From Helicobacteraceae bacterium (GTDB taxonomy: Bacteria > Campylobacterota > Campylobacteria > Campylobacterales > Helicobacteraceae): 60,894 nucleotides of DNA. Position 1 is the stretch's first letter. Every line of letters starts with the position of its first letter. The position numbers and the translations under genes were made by a program. The notes under the pieces were generated by a model. It searched no databases. It was not told the DNA's origin and saw only the letters and a list, made by a program, of their open reading frames with translations. The stretch lies in the NCBI GenBank assembly GCA_900766555.1, contig CAAFVR010000037.1:1-60894 (forward strand), read 5' to 3'. Shown here one piece after another: positions 8,753-18,927 of the stretch.

Positions 8753-10158
8753 AAAGCCGCCTTGATTTCTCCCAAAAGATTATCCAAAAGTGTAAAAAAG
8801 TTTGGAAACGACGTTTTAACGCAATCTATGCCCTCCACTTTCCCGCCAAAAAGCGCGCAAATTAGCGCAAAACTCATCGCAATCCTATGATCGCCAAAGC
8901 TTTGAAATACCGCATTTTTGCTATCAATCATATCTTTGCCAGTTACTAAAAAGCCATCACTAAATTCGCTAGTTTGTACACCAAGCAATGCTAAATTATG
9001 CAAAATCGCAGCTATCCTATCGCTTTCTTTGATGCGCAATTCCTTGGCATTTCTAACCTCGCTATCCCCAGAAGCCAAAGCAAAAGCGATACTTAATGCA
9101 GGGATTTCATCAATTAGCCAAGGTATATTTTCGCTCAAAATAATGCCCCTTAGCCTAGATCCGATAATCGTAATGTCACAAACATTATCATCTAGCTCTT
9201 TTGGGCTACCTATAATCTTGCCCTCTAGATCTGATATATTTGCAAAGGTCACTTTTGCGCCCATTTTGGCTAGCACTTCATAGGCAAATGTTCGCGTTTT
9301 ATTTAACAATACATTTTCTAAAGTTACGCAAATTCCGGGTATAACAGCACAAAATACAGCTATAAAAAAAGCCGAGCTAGGATCATTTGGCACTTTTATT
9401 TTAAATGGCTTTAATCTCATGTCATTTAGCGGCGAAATCTCTATATTTATTTGATCTTTTATGCTTATATTTGCGCCCATTTTGGCTAGCAAATTTTCAC
9501 TATGATTGCGGCTTATAAATGGCTCGCTTATTGTTGTCTTGCCCTTTGCAAAAAGCCCAGCCAATAACAGCGCACTTTTAAGCTGAGCTGAGGATACACT
9601 ACTTTTATAATCTATGGCTTTTAATTCATTTTTAGGCGGCGAAATCAAAAGTGGCAAAAGCTCGAGATCCTCGCCAATTTGACCATCTTTCTTGGTTTTC
9701 TTGGCTTCAGATCGGATCTGGGCACCCATTTCTTTGAGTGGTGCGATAACGCGTGCATTTGGGCGCGTGCGCAAGCTAGCGTCGCCATCCAAATAAAAGC
9801 TAGCGCCCATTTCATAGCTAAGCGCGCTAAGTAATCCAAGATAAAGCCTAAGTGTCGTGCCACTATTGCCGCAATAAAGCTCTAGCTTTTGATTTCTCAA
9901 GTGCTTATTTTTATATTGCAGCTCATAAATGCCATTTTTTTTAGTAACCAAAAGGCCGAGTGATTTTGCAATCTCAAGGCTGCAAAGCACATCTTCTGAC
10001 TCTAGTAAATTTGAGACATAGCAAATTCCATCGCTCAAAAGTGCAAAAATAACGCAGCGATGCGAGATCGATTTATCTGGCGCAATATGTTTTAATGTTA
10101 TTTTTGCGTCAATTTCATGCAAGTGCTTGTCAAAAATTGGCTCAATTTCAAAGCTCAA
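8749..10158 (-). CDS. aroA: 3-phosphoshikimate 1-carboxyvinyltransferase (EPSP synthase)
   Basis: Catalyses transfer of enolpyruvate from PEP to shikimate-3-phosphate in the shikimate pathway. The N-terminal DKSISHRC is the S3P/PEP-binding motif, and GNSGTTLRL is the second family signature. RIKESDRI and FGDHRIAMSFAL are conserved C-terminal motifs. At 469 residues it is about 40 longer than usual; part of the excess is a Lys/Asp-rich insertion near KKTKKDGQIGEDLE. It overlaps both pheT and ispH by four bases. One 11-mer motif copy (9709-9719) encodes QIRSEAK next to this insertion. Confidence 0.95.
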   Translation of the reverse strand: MSFEIEPIFDKHLHEIDAKITLKHIAPDKSISHRCVIFALLSDGICYVSNLLESEDVLCSLEIAKSLGLLVTKKNGIYELQYKNKHLRNQKLELYCGNSGTTLRLYLGLLSALSYEMGASFYLDGDASLRTRPNARVIAPLKEMGAQIRSEAKKTKKDGQIGEDLELLPLLISPPKNELKAIDYKSSVSSAQLKSALLLAGLFAKGKTTISEPFISRNHSENLLAKMGANISIKDQINIEISPLNDMRLKPFKIKVPNDPSSAFFIAVFCAVIPGICVTLENVLLNKTRTFAYEVLAKMGAKVTFANISDLEGKIIGSPKELDDNVCDITIIGSRLRGIILSENIPWLIDEIPALSIAFALASGDSEVRNAKELRIKESDRIAAILHNLALLGVQTSEFSDGFLVTGKDMIDSKNAVFQSFGDHRIAMSFALICALFGGKVEGIDCVKTSFPNFFTLLDNLLGEIKAAL

Positions 10159-12491
10159 AGCTTGAGCTCCGCATTAAATTTCCCCTTCAAACATTCTAAA
10201 ATCGCGCTTGTTACGCCATTAATTTGCTCTTCATTTAAATTGCTTTCATCGCCTTGCAATATTAATCGCAAACTTAGGCTAATTATTTGTTCATCTCCAA
10301 ATTTACTAAGCGCATAAAAATCTTTTAAAATTACAAGATCTAGCGCATTTATCGCCTCTTTAATCTCGCTAAAAGAAATGTTCCTATCTATTAAAATGCT
10401 CAAATCTCTAGCCGTTTTTGGCAATTTTGAAAAAGGCTTTAGCTGCATTTTTAAAGGAACCAATGCGTCTAAATTGACCTCGCAAACAAAGCAATTTTGC
10501 AGCCCAAAGCTTGGATTTAGCTTTGAGATCACGCCAATTTTTGAGCCATCTTTTAATATTTTTCCGCCTTGAAATGGGTGCAAAAGTTTTGGCAATTTAT
10601 CCGAGCTAAAATTTATTATCTCAAAATCGCCAATAACATTACTTACGCTTCTGCAAAAGCTAAAAAATTCCCAAGCCCTGCCCTTTGCATGCGGATAACT
10701 AGGCTCGATTTCATTGCCGCTTACCAAAAAGGCTAAACTTTTATGCTCATTTCGCTTGCTATCAAAAATGCTGCCCGCCTCGCATAATGCTATATCTTTG
10801 ATGCCAAAATCTTGATTTTTAAGCGCCGTATCAAGCAAATTTAGCAAAAGCGAGCTTCTAAGCGTGTCTAGATCCGAATTGATGGGGTTTGCTAGATCTA
10901 ATTTTGGATCTAGTGTCTCAAAACCTAGTTCCTGCAGCCTAGATTTTTTACAAAAAACATAGCCTACCATTTCACGGAACCCATTTGCGATAGCTTTTGC
11001 GATCAAATCTTTTTCGAATTTATAACGCAGATAATCTGGTGTCATTTTGGATTTTTCAATCGTCATATGCGGGATTGGCGGTATTTTATCCACCCCATAA
11101 ATGCGCAAAATCTCCTCGGCTAAATCCTGCTCACTTTGTATGTCATGCCTATAATCTGGCGCGATAACATTAAATGAATCATCATTTGCTTTTATTTCTA
11201 GATAAAAACCAAGTTGTTTTAGCGTATTTGAAACCACCTCGCGCGACAAGCTAAGCCCGATATGGCTTGTTAGCGCGCTTAGATTTGTCCGAATCATATT
11301 TTTGGAATAATCTTGCTTAATTTCTTGCACATCATTATAAATGAAGCATTTATTGCTACCCAAAAGCAAGCAAAGCAAATTAATCCCAAATTCTAGATCC
11401 GGATTGCTCCCACGCGTAGATAAATAAGTCAAATTGGCATCGGATTCAACATCATTATCATGCAGGAGTTGAGATATCAGATCTGGCCTTGTATAACTGG
11501 CCTCAAAAATCACGGTATTGCCGAATTCTCGATGTTTTGGAGGACTTACACCAATAATTGATATCACATTTGAAGCGAATTCATCATCGCTTACAACATC
11601 AAATCCCGCCTCATTTTTACTAACAAAAAGGCGCAAAATCTGAGCTCTACCATCGTCAGATCCGCTGCTTCCATTTAGCGCGCTTGCATCATATGCATTT
11701 ATCAAAACGCCGCTTATGTAAGTCGTATAGCTTAGATAATTTCGAACAACGCAATTGCTCAAATTGCCAATCAATGCTAGATTTAGCGCGATTTTAAGAG
11801 GCGTTTTTTTGCTTGATAAATCTACGACTTTGTAAATTAAGCTTGAATCTACTTTATTTTTGAGCCCGACTTGAAAAACGCGCCCAATGCCAATTTGATT
11901 ATCGCTTAAATATTCTTTTGGTGTCTTTAGGCTTAGATTCAAAGATGCTTTTAAATCGCGTGCGATACCAAGCACACAAAGGCAATCTCCGCGATTTGGC
12001 GTAATGGCAATATCAAGTAGCTTTGTATTAAAAATGCTGTATTCGCTCAGGCTTTTGCCAATTTTGAGCTCGCCTATGCTGTCATCTAAAATTAAGATTC
12101 CATCATTAATTTTTGGAAAGCCAAGCTCGCTAGCGCTGCATATCATCCCAAAAGATTCAGTCCCCAAAAGGGTGGCTTTATTGATCTTTTTGCCATTTAT
12201 TTTTGAGCCAATATTTGCAAAAGCTACAAATTGATTTAGCTCCACATTTTGCGCGCCACAAATGACTTGAAGTATCTTGCCTCCGGTATCGACTTTACAA
12301 ATGCTAAGTTTTTCTGAATTTGGATGTTTAATTTTCTCAATCACTTTAGCTACAACAACGCCTTTATCGACGCTGATGTCGCTAACTCCCTCAACTTCAA
12401 GTCCAATTTCACTTAAGATCTGGCAGATATGCTCCACATCAATATGCGATAAATCCAAAAATTCCTGTAATAAATCTAGCGTAACTTTCAT
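10155..12491 (-). CDS. pheT: Phenylalanyl-tRNA synthetase beta subunit
   Basis: Large subunit of the alpha2-beta2 enzyme that charges tRNA-Phe. It has the N-terminal EMAP-like tRNA-binding domain (VVVAKVIEKIKHPNSEKLSICKVD), the B3/B4 editing region, a catalytic-like domain (YRHDIQSEQDLAEEILRIYG) and the C-terminal ferredoxin-fold anticodon-binding domain (FSKLPKTARDLSILIDR). The 778-residue length is normal. It follows pheS by eight bases and overlaps aroA by four. Several GATC motif copies lie in it (10870, 11400 and 11665). Confidence 0.96.
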   Translation of the reverse strand: MKVTLDLLQEFLDLSHIDVEHICQILSEIGLEVEGVSDISVDKGVVVAKVIEKIKHPNSEKLSICKVDTGGKILQVICGAQNVELNQFVAFANIGSKINGKKINKATLLGTESFGMICSASELGFPKINDGILILDDSIGELKIGKSLSEYSIFNTKLLDIAITPNRGDCLCVLGIARDLKASLNLSLKTPKEYLSDNQIGIGRVFQVGLKNKVDSSLIYKVVDLSSKKTPLKIALNLALIGNLSNCVVRNYLSYTTYISGVLINAYDASALNGSSGSDDGRAQILRLFVSKNEAGFDVVSDDEFASNVISIIGVSPPKHREFGNTVIFEASYTRPDLISQLLHDNDVESDANLTYLSTRGSNPDLEFGINLLCLLLGSNKCFIYNDVQEIKQDYSKNMIRTNLSALTSHIGLSLSREVVSNTLKQLGFYLEIKANDDSFNVIAPDYRHDIQSEQDLAEEILRIYGVDKIPPIPHMTIEKSKMTPDYLRYKFEKDLIAKAIANGFREMVGYVFCKKSRLQELGFETLDPKLDLANPINSDLDTLRSSLLLNLLDTALKNQDFGIKDIALCEAGSIFDSKRNEHKSLAFLVSGNEIEPSYPHAKGRAWEFFSFCRSVSNVIGDFEIINFSSDKLPKLLHPFQGGKILKDGSKIGVISKLNPSFGLQNCFVCEVNLDALVPLKMQLKPFSKLPKTARDLSILIDRNISFSEIKEAINALDLVILKDFYALSKFGDEQIISLSLRLILQGDESNLNEEQINGVTSAILECLKGKFNAELKL

Positions 12492-12499
12492 AAAGCCTC

Positions 12500-13492
12500 T
12501 TAAAAAATCGCCCTTAGATCCGCTTCAAAAAATGATCGCAAATCCTCAACGCCGCAAGTTAGCATAGCTAAGCGCTCAACGCCCATGCCAAATGCATAGC
12601 CACTCACATTTTCATAATTTACGGCTTCAAAAACGCGTAAATCCACCATCCCGCAGCCCAATACTTCAATCCAGCCGGAATTTTTGCACACTTTACAACC
12701 CTTTTGATTACAAAAAATGCAGCTAATATCAACTTCAGCGCTAGGCTCCGTGAAAGGGAAAAATGATGCACGAAAACGCACTTTTACATTTCCAAACATA
12801 TAATTTAGAAAATCATTTAATGTGTATTTCAAATTGGCAAAATTTGTAGCCTTGTCATTATCTATGACATCTACAACTAGCCCTTCGACTTGGTGAAACA
12901 TCGGCGTATGCGTGAGGTCATAATCGCGACGAAAAACAGCACCTGGGCTAATTAGCTTAAGTGGCGGCTTTTGGGATAGCATAGATCGGATCTGGACAGG
13001 GCTTGTATGCGTCCTAAGCAGCGCACCATCATTGAAATAAAATGTATCTTGCATATCGCGCGCAGGATGGCTCTCTGGGATATTTAATGCGCTGAAATTA
13101 TGAAAATCATCTTCCACCAAGGGGCCAAAACAGAGGTCATAATCTAGATTTCTAAAATATTCGATTATGCGATCTTTGGTGTAGCTTATTGGATGACCCA
13201 TATTTTTATAACCAGCACTTTTAAACAAACTCGCATCTATGCGATCAGCATTTAAAGCCTGTAGGATTTGCGCATTTATGATGGCATCTTTTTTGGCTTT
13301 TATGAGAGTTTCGATTTCGAGCTTTTGTTTATTTAGCGAGGCGGCCTTTAGCTTTTTATTATCTTCGTCTAGATTTTTTAATTCGCTAAAGCTCTGCATC
13401 AAGGCAGATTTTTTGCCAAGAAGGCTAGATTTTATGGCGTCTAGATCCGATAATGTCTTGGCGCCATCAAGTATTTTGTGTAAATCTGTCAT
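12500..13492 (-). CDS. pheS: Phenylalanyl-tRNA synthetase alpha subunit
   Basis: Catalytic subunit of the same enzyme, class II fold. Motif 2 region is PGAVFRRDYDLTHTPMFHQVEG and motif 3 is GMGVERLAML. I placed the start at the ATG at 13492, giving the usual 330 residues; an upstream TTG at 13507 would add five. The ATG follows the lctP stop by one base, with no clear ribosome site, so translation may be coupled to lctP. One 11-mer motif copy (12983-12993) encodes VQIRSML. Confidence 0.96.
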   Translation of the reverse strand: MTDLHKILDGAKTLSDLDAIKSSLLGKKSALMQSFSELKNLDEDNKKLKAASLNKQKLEIETLIKAKKDAIINAQILQALNADRIDASLFKSAGYKNMGHPISYTKDRIIEYFRNLDYDLCFGPLVEDDFHNFSALNIPESHPARDMQDTFYFNDGALLRTHTSPVQIRSMLSQKPPLKLISPGAVFRRDYDLTHTPMFHQVEGLVVDVIDNDKATNFANLKYTLNDFLNYMFGNVKVRFRASFFPFTEPSAEVDISCIFCNQKGCKVCKNSGWIEVLGCGMVDLRVFEAVNYENVSGYAFGMGVERLAMLTCGVEDLRSFFEADLRAIF

Positions 13493-13493
13493 A

Positions 13494-15122
13494 TCAGCTG
13501 AACACAAAGAATGCTAGCACGGATACCCAAATACCAATCAAGATAACTAGCGCTATTGAATAACGCACTGTGTATCTAAACAGCTCACTCTCTCGACCTA
13601 CAAGCCCAACAGCCGCGCAAGCTACGGCGATAGATTGAGGCGAAATCATTTTGCCAACCACGCCGCCAACTGTATTAGCCGCTAAGAATATTACTTCTTT
13701 TACGCCAAGCACGCCGGCTGTAATTTTCTGTAATCCGCCAAATAGCAAGTTCGAGCTAGTGTCAGATCCGGTTAGGAACACGCCAATCCAGCCCACTATC
13801 GGCGAGAAGAACGCAAATGCCTTGCCAGTTTGCGCAAGTGCAAGCCCAAGGCTAGCTGAAATACCGCTGTAATTTGAGATATAAGCAAAGCTTAATACGA
13901 TCCCAATTGTCAAAATCGCATATTTCATCTCATTAATTGTTTCTACAAAAGTGCCGACTGCCTCTGTTACCTTCACTCTAAAAATTAAGATACTAATAAT
14001 TGCAGTTAGGAAAATTAATGTTCCAACCGTTGCAATTAATGGCAGTGAAAATACACTTTTAACCGCTGTATTTTGCGCTTTTACAGGCTGTGTTTCAAAT
14101 ATCTGAGCTAGATTGTCAAATTTAAAGCTCAAATTTGTAAAAGCTAGCGCGCCATCTTTACCAAAGAATGCTTTAAAGCCAGGCAAAGTCCAAATAACAA
14201 TCATAATTATCAAAATAACAAATGGCGACCAAGCTAATAAGATCTTGCCAAATGAATGATGATTGCCTTTGAAATCTTCTGCTTTAAGGTCATCAAATCT
14301 AACAATATTTTTAGGATTCCAGAATTTCAAAAATACCACAGTGGCCACGATTGATACAACCGCAGATGCGATATCTGGCAGCTCTGGTCCAAATGTTTTT
14401 GAGAAAAATATTTGAGTTAGCGCAAAACTAAGCGCTGTTACTATGACAACTGGCCAAGTTTCTTTGATGCCTTTAAAACCATCCATCAAAAGCACTAAGA
14501 AAAATGGAATGATAATTGACAATGGGAAAATCATTGTTCCAACCATGCCAGAAATCTCTAATGCGCTAACATTTGTAAGTGCTGCCATAGCGGTAATTGG
14601 TATACCAACTGCGCCAAAAGCAACGGGAGCCGTATTTGCTATCATGCAAAGACCGGCCGCATGAAGTGGTCGCAAGCCAAGACCGGCCAAAAGTGCGGCT
14701 GTTATCGCAACTGGCCCGCCAAATCCGATCGCTCCCTCCAAAAATGCGCCAAAACAAAAACCTATTAATACAACTTGTATCCTGTGATCTGGCGTAATTG
14801 ACATAATCGAATCTCGCAAAATGTCAAAATATCCGGATTTAACCGAGATTTTGTATAGAAAAATCGCAGCAATAATAATCCAAGAAATCGGCCAAAGCCC
14901 AATCAAGAATCCATAAACTACAGAAGATCCAGCATACATTACTGGCATTTTGTAGATAAATATGGCAATTAACACCGCTAAAAGCAGCGTCAAGAAGCCA
15001 GCAACATGTCCCTTTAGCTTAAGCCAAACTAAACATACAAAAAATGTGACGATAGGCAAAACCGCTACAAGCGCGCTTAACCAAAGGTTACCGAGCGGAT
15101 TGTAATTTTGAATATATTCCAT
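13494..15122 (-). CDS. lctP: L-lactate permease, LctP family
   Basis: An integral membrane carrier with about 13 hydrophobic helices across 542 residues, matching LctP/GlcA transporters that import lactate or glycolate with protons. The conserved segment GFCFGAFLEGAIGFGGPVAITAALLAGLG is characteristic. It lies upstream of pheS on the same strand and divergently from dnaG. Lactate dehydrogenase genes are not in the window, so use of lactate as electron donor is inferred from family alone. Confidence 0.92.
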   Translation of the reverse strand: MEYIQNYNPLGNLWLSALVAVLPIVTFFVCLVWLKLKGHVAGFLTLLLAVLIAIFIYKMPVMYAGSSVVYGFLIGLWPISWIIIAAIFLYKISVKSGYFDILRDSIMSITPDHRIQVVLIGFCFGAFLEGAIGFGGPVAITAALLAGLGLRPLHAAGLCMIANTAPVAFGAVGIPITAMAALTNVSALEISGMVGTMIFPLSIIIPFFLVLLMDGFKGIKETWPVVIVTALSFALTQIFFSKTFGPELPDIASAVVSIVATVVFLKFWNPKNIVRFDDLKAEDFKGNHHSFGKILLAWSPFVILIIMIVIWTLPGFKAFFGKDGALAFTNLSFKFDNLAQIFETQPVKAQNTAVKSVFSLPLIATVGTLIFLTAIISILIFRVKVTEAVGTFVETINEMKYAILTIGIVLSFAYISNYSGISASLGLALAQTGKAFAFFSPIVGWIGVFLTGSDTSSNLLFGGLQKITAGVLGVKEVIFLAANTVGGVVGKMISPQSIAVACAAVGLVGRESELFRYTVRYSIALVILIGIWVSVLAFFVFS

Positions 15123-15172
15123 GAAATTTCTTTTTGTTTTTTTCGTATTATATTAAAAACGAAGCGTTTTTC

Positions 15173-16888
15173 ATGATTAAATCAAGTTCAATTGAGGCTC
15201 TGAAGGCTCAAATTGATATTATTCAAATTATTGGTAACTATATTACGCTCAAAAAGATGGGTATAAATTTCGGTTGCAATTGCCCATTTCATGATGAAAA
15301 AACACCAAGTTTTATAGTCTCTCCCAAGAAAAATATATATCATTGTTATGGCTGCGGATGCGGTGGCGATGCCATCACTTTTGTAATGGATTATGAAAAA
15401 TTAAGCTTTACTGAAGCGGTAGAAAAAATAGCAGATCTACTAAATTTTGAGCTCGAATACGAAAGAGGCGCCGCAACAAATGGCCTAAAATCTCAGCAAG
15501 AAGCGCTTGAGTCCATCTTTAATCTCTATCAAAATATGCTTAAAAATAATAATTTTGCGCTAAATTATTTGCTAAATCGCGGGCTAAATCATCAATCAAT
15601 TGAGAAGTTCAAGCTCGGATTTTGCGAAAATTCAAGTCAGATCTTAAAGTTCTGCAGCAATAAAAATCTAGATTTAGAAATGCTAAAAAATATAGGCATT
15701 TTAGGAAATGAAAACGGCAGAACATATGCCAAATTTTTAGAACGCATAATATTTCCAATTTATGGCTTTTCAAATAAACCCATCGGCCTTGGTGCGCGCT
15801 CACTAAAAGATGGCGGCGCAAAATACATCAATTCGCCAAGCTCAAATATGTTTAATAAATCAAGACAGCTATATGGCTACAACATCGCAAAAGATTTTAT
15901 ATATTCCCAAAATTGCGCAATTTTATGCGAGGGATATTTGGATGTGATAATGCTGCATCAAGCGGGCTTTAATAATGCTGTAGCCACGCTTGGGACTAGC
16001 GCTACAAAAGAGCATGTGGCGCTGCTTCAAAAAGCAAGTCCAAAAATAATAGTGGCCTATGATGGCGATAAAGCGGGCAGAAATGCGGCACTAAAAGTAG
16101 CGATCATGCTAAGAGAAAGCGAGGGCGGGGTCGCACTTTTTGAAAATAATCTAGATCCAGCTGATTTGGTCAAAATGGGCAAAATAGATGAGCTAAAAAA
16201 TACATTTGATAATCCAACTCCTTTTGTGGAATTTGAACTGCAAGAGAGGGTCAAAAATTTTGATCTAGAAAATCCAGTACAAAAACAAAAAGCGCTAAAT
16301 GAATGCATCTTAATTCTCAAAATGCTAAGTCCAGCTTTGCAAGAAAGTTATTGTGAATTTAGCGCAAAGTTGCTTTTAGTCCCGCTAGATCTACTAAAAA
16401 AAGCGCTAAAAAATGCTCAAAAGGGACAAAAAACGAATATCGCAGAATTAAGTCCAAAGCCACAGGTAATTCTTGAAAAATCCCCTCTTGAAGATGTCAT
16501 TTTGAAAAATTTGCTAATTCATCATGAAGAATTAATTAGCCTAGCAAAAATATACTTGCACGAGAGTCTTTTTAAGACGAAAAAAGAAGCTTTTAATGCC
16601 ATTATGGAGGGAGATTTGGAGCATCGTTCTCTAAGTGGCCTAATCTTGGATGAATCGCTAAATCCAGAAAGTGGCGACTTCATAAAAGATTTGAAAATAT
16701 TTTTGACCCACCGCCTAAGGGAGCAAAGAGATCTTATTAAAAATTATCTCTCAATTAGTTCTGAAGAACGCCAAAGATTACTAAAGCGCGCAAATGCCCA
16801 GCTTGTTGATCTAAAAAATGGCAATCTCGTCAAAATTTTTGAAAATGAAATTGAAAGTGAAGTCGAAGATGAAGTCATCCCATTTTAG
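15173..16888 (+). CDS. dnaG: DNA primase
   Basis: Makes RNA primers at the replication fork. The CHC2 zinc domain is visible (CPFHDEKTPSF ... YHCYGCGCGGD), followed by a TOPRIM core with CEGYLDV and the metal-binding AYDGDKAG, then a C-terminal helicase-interaction region. I chose the ATG at 15173, giving 571 residues starting MIKSSSIEALK. The longer frame from 15134 adds residues that do not look conserved and would cover the promoter-like region. A TATTATATT stretch at 15146-15154 is a plausible -10. Its last 14 bases overlap truD on the opposite strand. Confidence 0.94.
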   Translation: MIKSSSIEALKAQIDIIQIIGNYITLKKMGINFGCNCPFHDEKTPSFIVSPKKNIYHCYGCGCGGDAITFVMDYEKLSFTEAVEKIADLLNFELEYERGAATNGLKSQQEALESIFNLYQNMLKNNNFALNYLLNRGLNHQSIEKFKLGFCENSSQILKFCSNKNLDLEMLKNIGILGNENGRTYAKFLERIIFPIYGFSNKPIGLGARSLKDGGAKYINSPSSNMFNKSRQLYGYNIAKDFIYSQNCAILCEGYLDVIMLHQAGFNNAVATLGTSATKEHVALLQKASPKIIVAYDGDKAGRNAALKVAIMLRESEGGVALFENNLDPADLVKMGKIDELKNTFDNPTPFVEFELQERVKNFDLENPVQKQKALNECILILKMLSPALQESYCEFSAKLLLVPLDLLKKALKNAQKGQKTNIAELSPKPQVILEKSPLEDVILKNLLIHHEELISLAKIYLHESLFKTKKEAFNAIMEGDLEHRSLSGLILDESLNPESGDFIKDLKIFLTHRLREQRDLIKNYLSISSEERQRLLKRANAQLVDLKNGNLVKIFENEIESEVEDEVIPF

Positions 16889-17933
16889 CAATTTGCTCCA
16901 AAACCACCGTGGCATAGCATCCGCGCGGCAAATAAAATGACAGCTCTAAAACATCATTTTTGAAATTTGCATCTAAATCATGAATTTTTGCATAAATAAA
17001 GCGATAACCGCCAGGAGATGGGATTTTGATATCACTTTTGCAAAATTCAAAAAAATCTCCCGCCAATCCGCTAGAGAGCTTTTTAATACTATGGCCTGGC
17101 AAAATACCAACTGGCGCGATTTCAAAATCCAAAAAGCGTATCAGATCCGATCTAGCATACATAAAAATGCGCCCAAATGGATAATGCATGCACAAATCGC
17201 CATCTAATATCTTAAAAAAGCTCTCCTGTAAAAATACATCATCTAGCTCGCTTTCTTTGATAGAAATATTATGTTCATTTAGAAAAATATGCGCACTTTT
17301 TGCATCTTTTAAGCTCAAGATTTTGTTAAATTCCATGCGCAAAGCAAGATAATTATTAAATAAATAACTCTGCAAACTTGAAATCAAAAATGAGCTAATT
17401 TTCCTAGATTTTATGTTCTTTTGGCCAGATAAAAGCGCCTTTGCTTCCTCAAAATTTGCTCCATCCTTGCCAAAGCGCTGAGCTCCAAAATAATTTGGAA
17501 AAATGGGGCATTTTTGCAGACTTTCTATCGCGCGCTTTAGTCTTGACTCATCTTTAATTTTTAGGATTATTTTAAAATTATTGCCTTTTAAATGACCAAT
17601 TTTTAGCTTATTTTGAAAGGGCGCAATAGCTTTTATTGTTATATTTTTGGATTCTAGGATCTGTATTTTTGACTCCAAATTAATGGAACTAGGCAGCGTT
17701 ATAAATTGCTCTGATGTGCTCTTTTTATCCTTTAAGCCGGCATAGCCGATGTCGCGCACTTTAACACCTGTGACTTCAGATAAGATCTGGAGCATCTCAA
17801 ATGTGGATAGGCCAACTTTTTGTAGTCTTACTAAAATATGCGGCGCAGTTTTGTCGATATTTGGCTCATACAATGCGACTTCACTAACATAAAAATTGCT
17901 AGCATTTTGATCAAAGCTAAAAAGCTTATTCAT
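16875..17933 (-). CDS. truD: tRNA pseudouridine(13) synthase
   Basis: Converts U13 of several tRNAs to pseudouridine. The catalytic Asp69 is in the family signature GYAGLKDKKSTSEQ. The downstream PNYFGAQRFG motif is also typical. At 352 residues it is normal. It overlaps the end of dnaG (convergent) by 14 bases and the end of alr by eight. An 11-mer motif copy at 17143-17153 encodes ARSDLIRF. Confidence 0.93.
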   Translation of the reverse strand: MNKLFSFDQNASNFYVSEVALYEPNIDKTAPHILVRLQKVGLSTFEMLQILSEVTGVKVRDIGYAGLKDKKSTSEQFITLPSSINLESKIQILESKNITIKAIAPFQNKLKIGHLKGNNFKIILKIKDESRLKRAIESLQKCPIFPNYFGAQRFGKDGANFEEAKALLSGQKNIKSRKISSFLISSLQSYLFNNYLALRMEFNKILSLKDAKSAHIFLNEHNISIKESELDDVFLQESFFKILDGDLCMHYPFGRIFMYARSDLIRFLDFEIAPVGILPGHSIKKLSSGLAGDFFEFCKSDIKIPSPGGYRFIYAKIHDLDANFKNDVLELSFYLPRGCYATVVLEQIAKMG

Positions 17934-18927
17934 CTATGATTTTGCGCGGTATAAAAGGAGACAATTTTACTAGCACATCATAGACACTTTGATTTGTGCG
18001 CGCTGCCCAAACTCTGGCATCTTTAAAAATGCTTAGCTCATTTTTGCGACTTGCAATCGACATGCAATCCATTGACATAACCGGGATTATTTCTTCGCCA
18101 TCTGTGACTTTAAAGCCTGGCTCTATGATCCGATATAGGCCATCTCCATAACCCAAGTCATAGCTTGAAATAATCCCATTTGCGCGCCCAACTCCGCCAT
18201 AGCCCACGCTTTCATTATTTACGCTATGTTCTGTAATTTTATGCGCAAAAAGCTCTAGCACCGGCAGCGGCGGATTATTCGCATAATCAAGCGGATCTAT
18301 GCTATAGCCATATGCGCGATGCCCAACTCGCACCAAATCATATAGCGAGCCCTCAGTCCAAGATACGCCACTTGAGTTAAATAAACTGAACTTCACTTCA
18401 AAGCCAGAGCTCAAAATCTCATCTCTAATATTTTTAAAAAGCTCTTTTTCGATCTCAAATTTGGCCCTGTCAAATCCCGCAAAACCGCTATGCCCGATTA
18501 CAAAAGAAAGCAAAAGTCCCTTGTCTTTTATAATTTTTAGCGCATTTTGCAATTCATTTTGCGCTATGCCATTTCGATTCATCAAGAGATTTATTTTTAG
18601 GCATATTTTTGTGCCCTCTTGCAATTCTTTTAAAAATCCAAGGCTTTGTGCCACGGGGATGCAATTATTGCAAGTTGGATCAAAATCACTAGGATAAAAG
18701 ATAAAAATATTTTTAAATAAATCGCTTATCTTTTTGGCTTCAAAATAATTTTTGACGAATACGGAATTTATCCCAAAAGAGCTTGCCATTAGCCCAATTT
18801 CGCGCAATCCGTGGCCATAAGCATTGTCCTTCAAAACGAGTGCGAGCTCGCAATTTTTTGGAAGCTTTTGCGCTATCAAATTAAGATTATGGAAAAAATG
18901 TTTTTTGTATAAAGCAATATAGGCCAT
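17926..18927 (-). CDS. alr: Alanine racemase
   Basis: PLP enzyme giving D-alanine for peptidoglycan. Lys33 in VLKDNAYGHG is the Schiff-base lysine. The opposing catalytic Tyr should be in the region GVGRANGIISSYDLGYGDGL, and the C-terminal MSMDCMSI is conserved. The 333-residue length fits the shorter Campylobacter form. The start ATG overlaps the recR stop by one base (TAATG) and the end overlaps truD by eight, giving a coupled recR-alr-truD unit. Confidence 0.93.
   Translation of the reverse strand: MAYIALYKKHFFHNLNLIAQKLPKNCELALVLKDNAYGHGLREIGLMASSFGINSVFVKNYFEAKKISDLFKNIFIFYPSDFDPTCNNCIPVAQSLGFLKELQEGTKICLKINLLMNRNGIAQNELQNALKIIKDKGLLLSFVIGHSGFAGFDRAKFEIEKELFKNIRDEILSSGFEVKFSLFNSSGVSWTEGSLYDLVRVGHRAYGYSIDPLDYANNPPLPVLELFAHKITEHSVNNESVGYGGVGRANGIISSYDLGYGDGLYRIIEPGFKVTDGEEIIPVMSMDCMSIASRKNELSIFKDARVWAARTNQSVYDVLVKLSPFIPRKIIDE

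Noticed and set aside
8749..10158. aroA as a fusion because it is about 40 residues long
   Set aside because: All EPSP synthase motifs are in order and the excess is spread over small insertions with no second domain.
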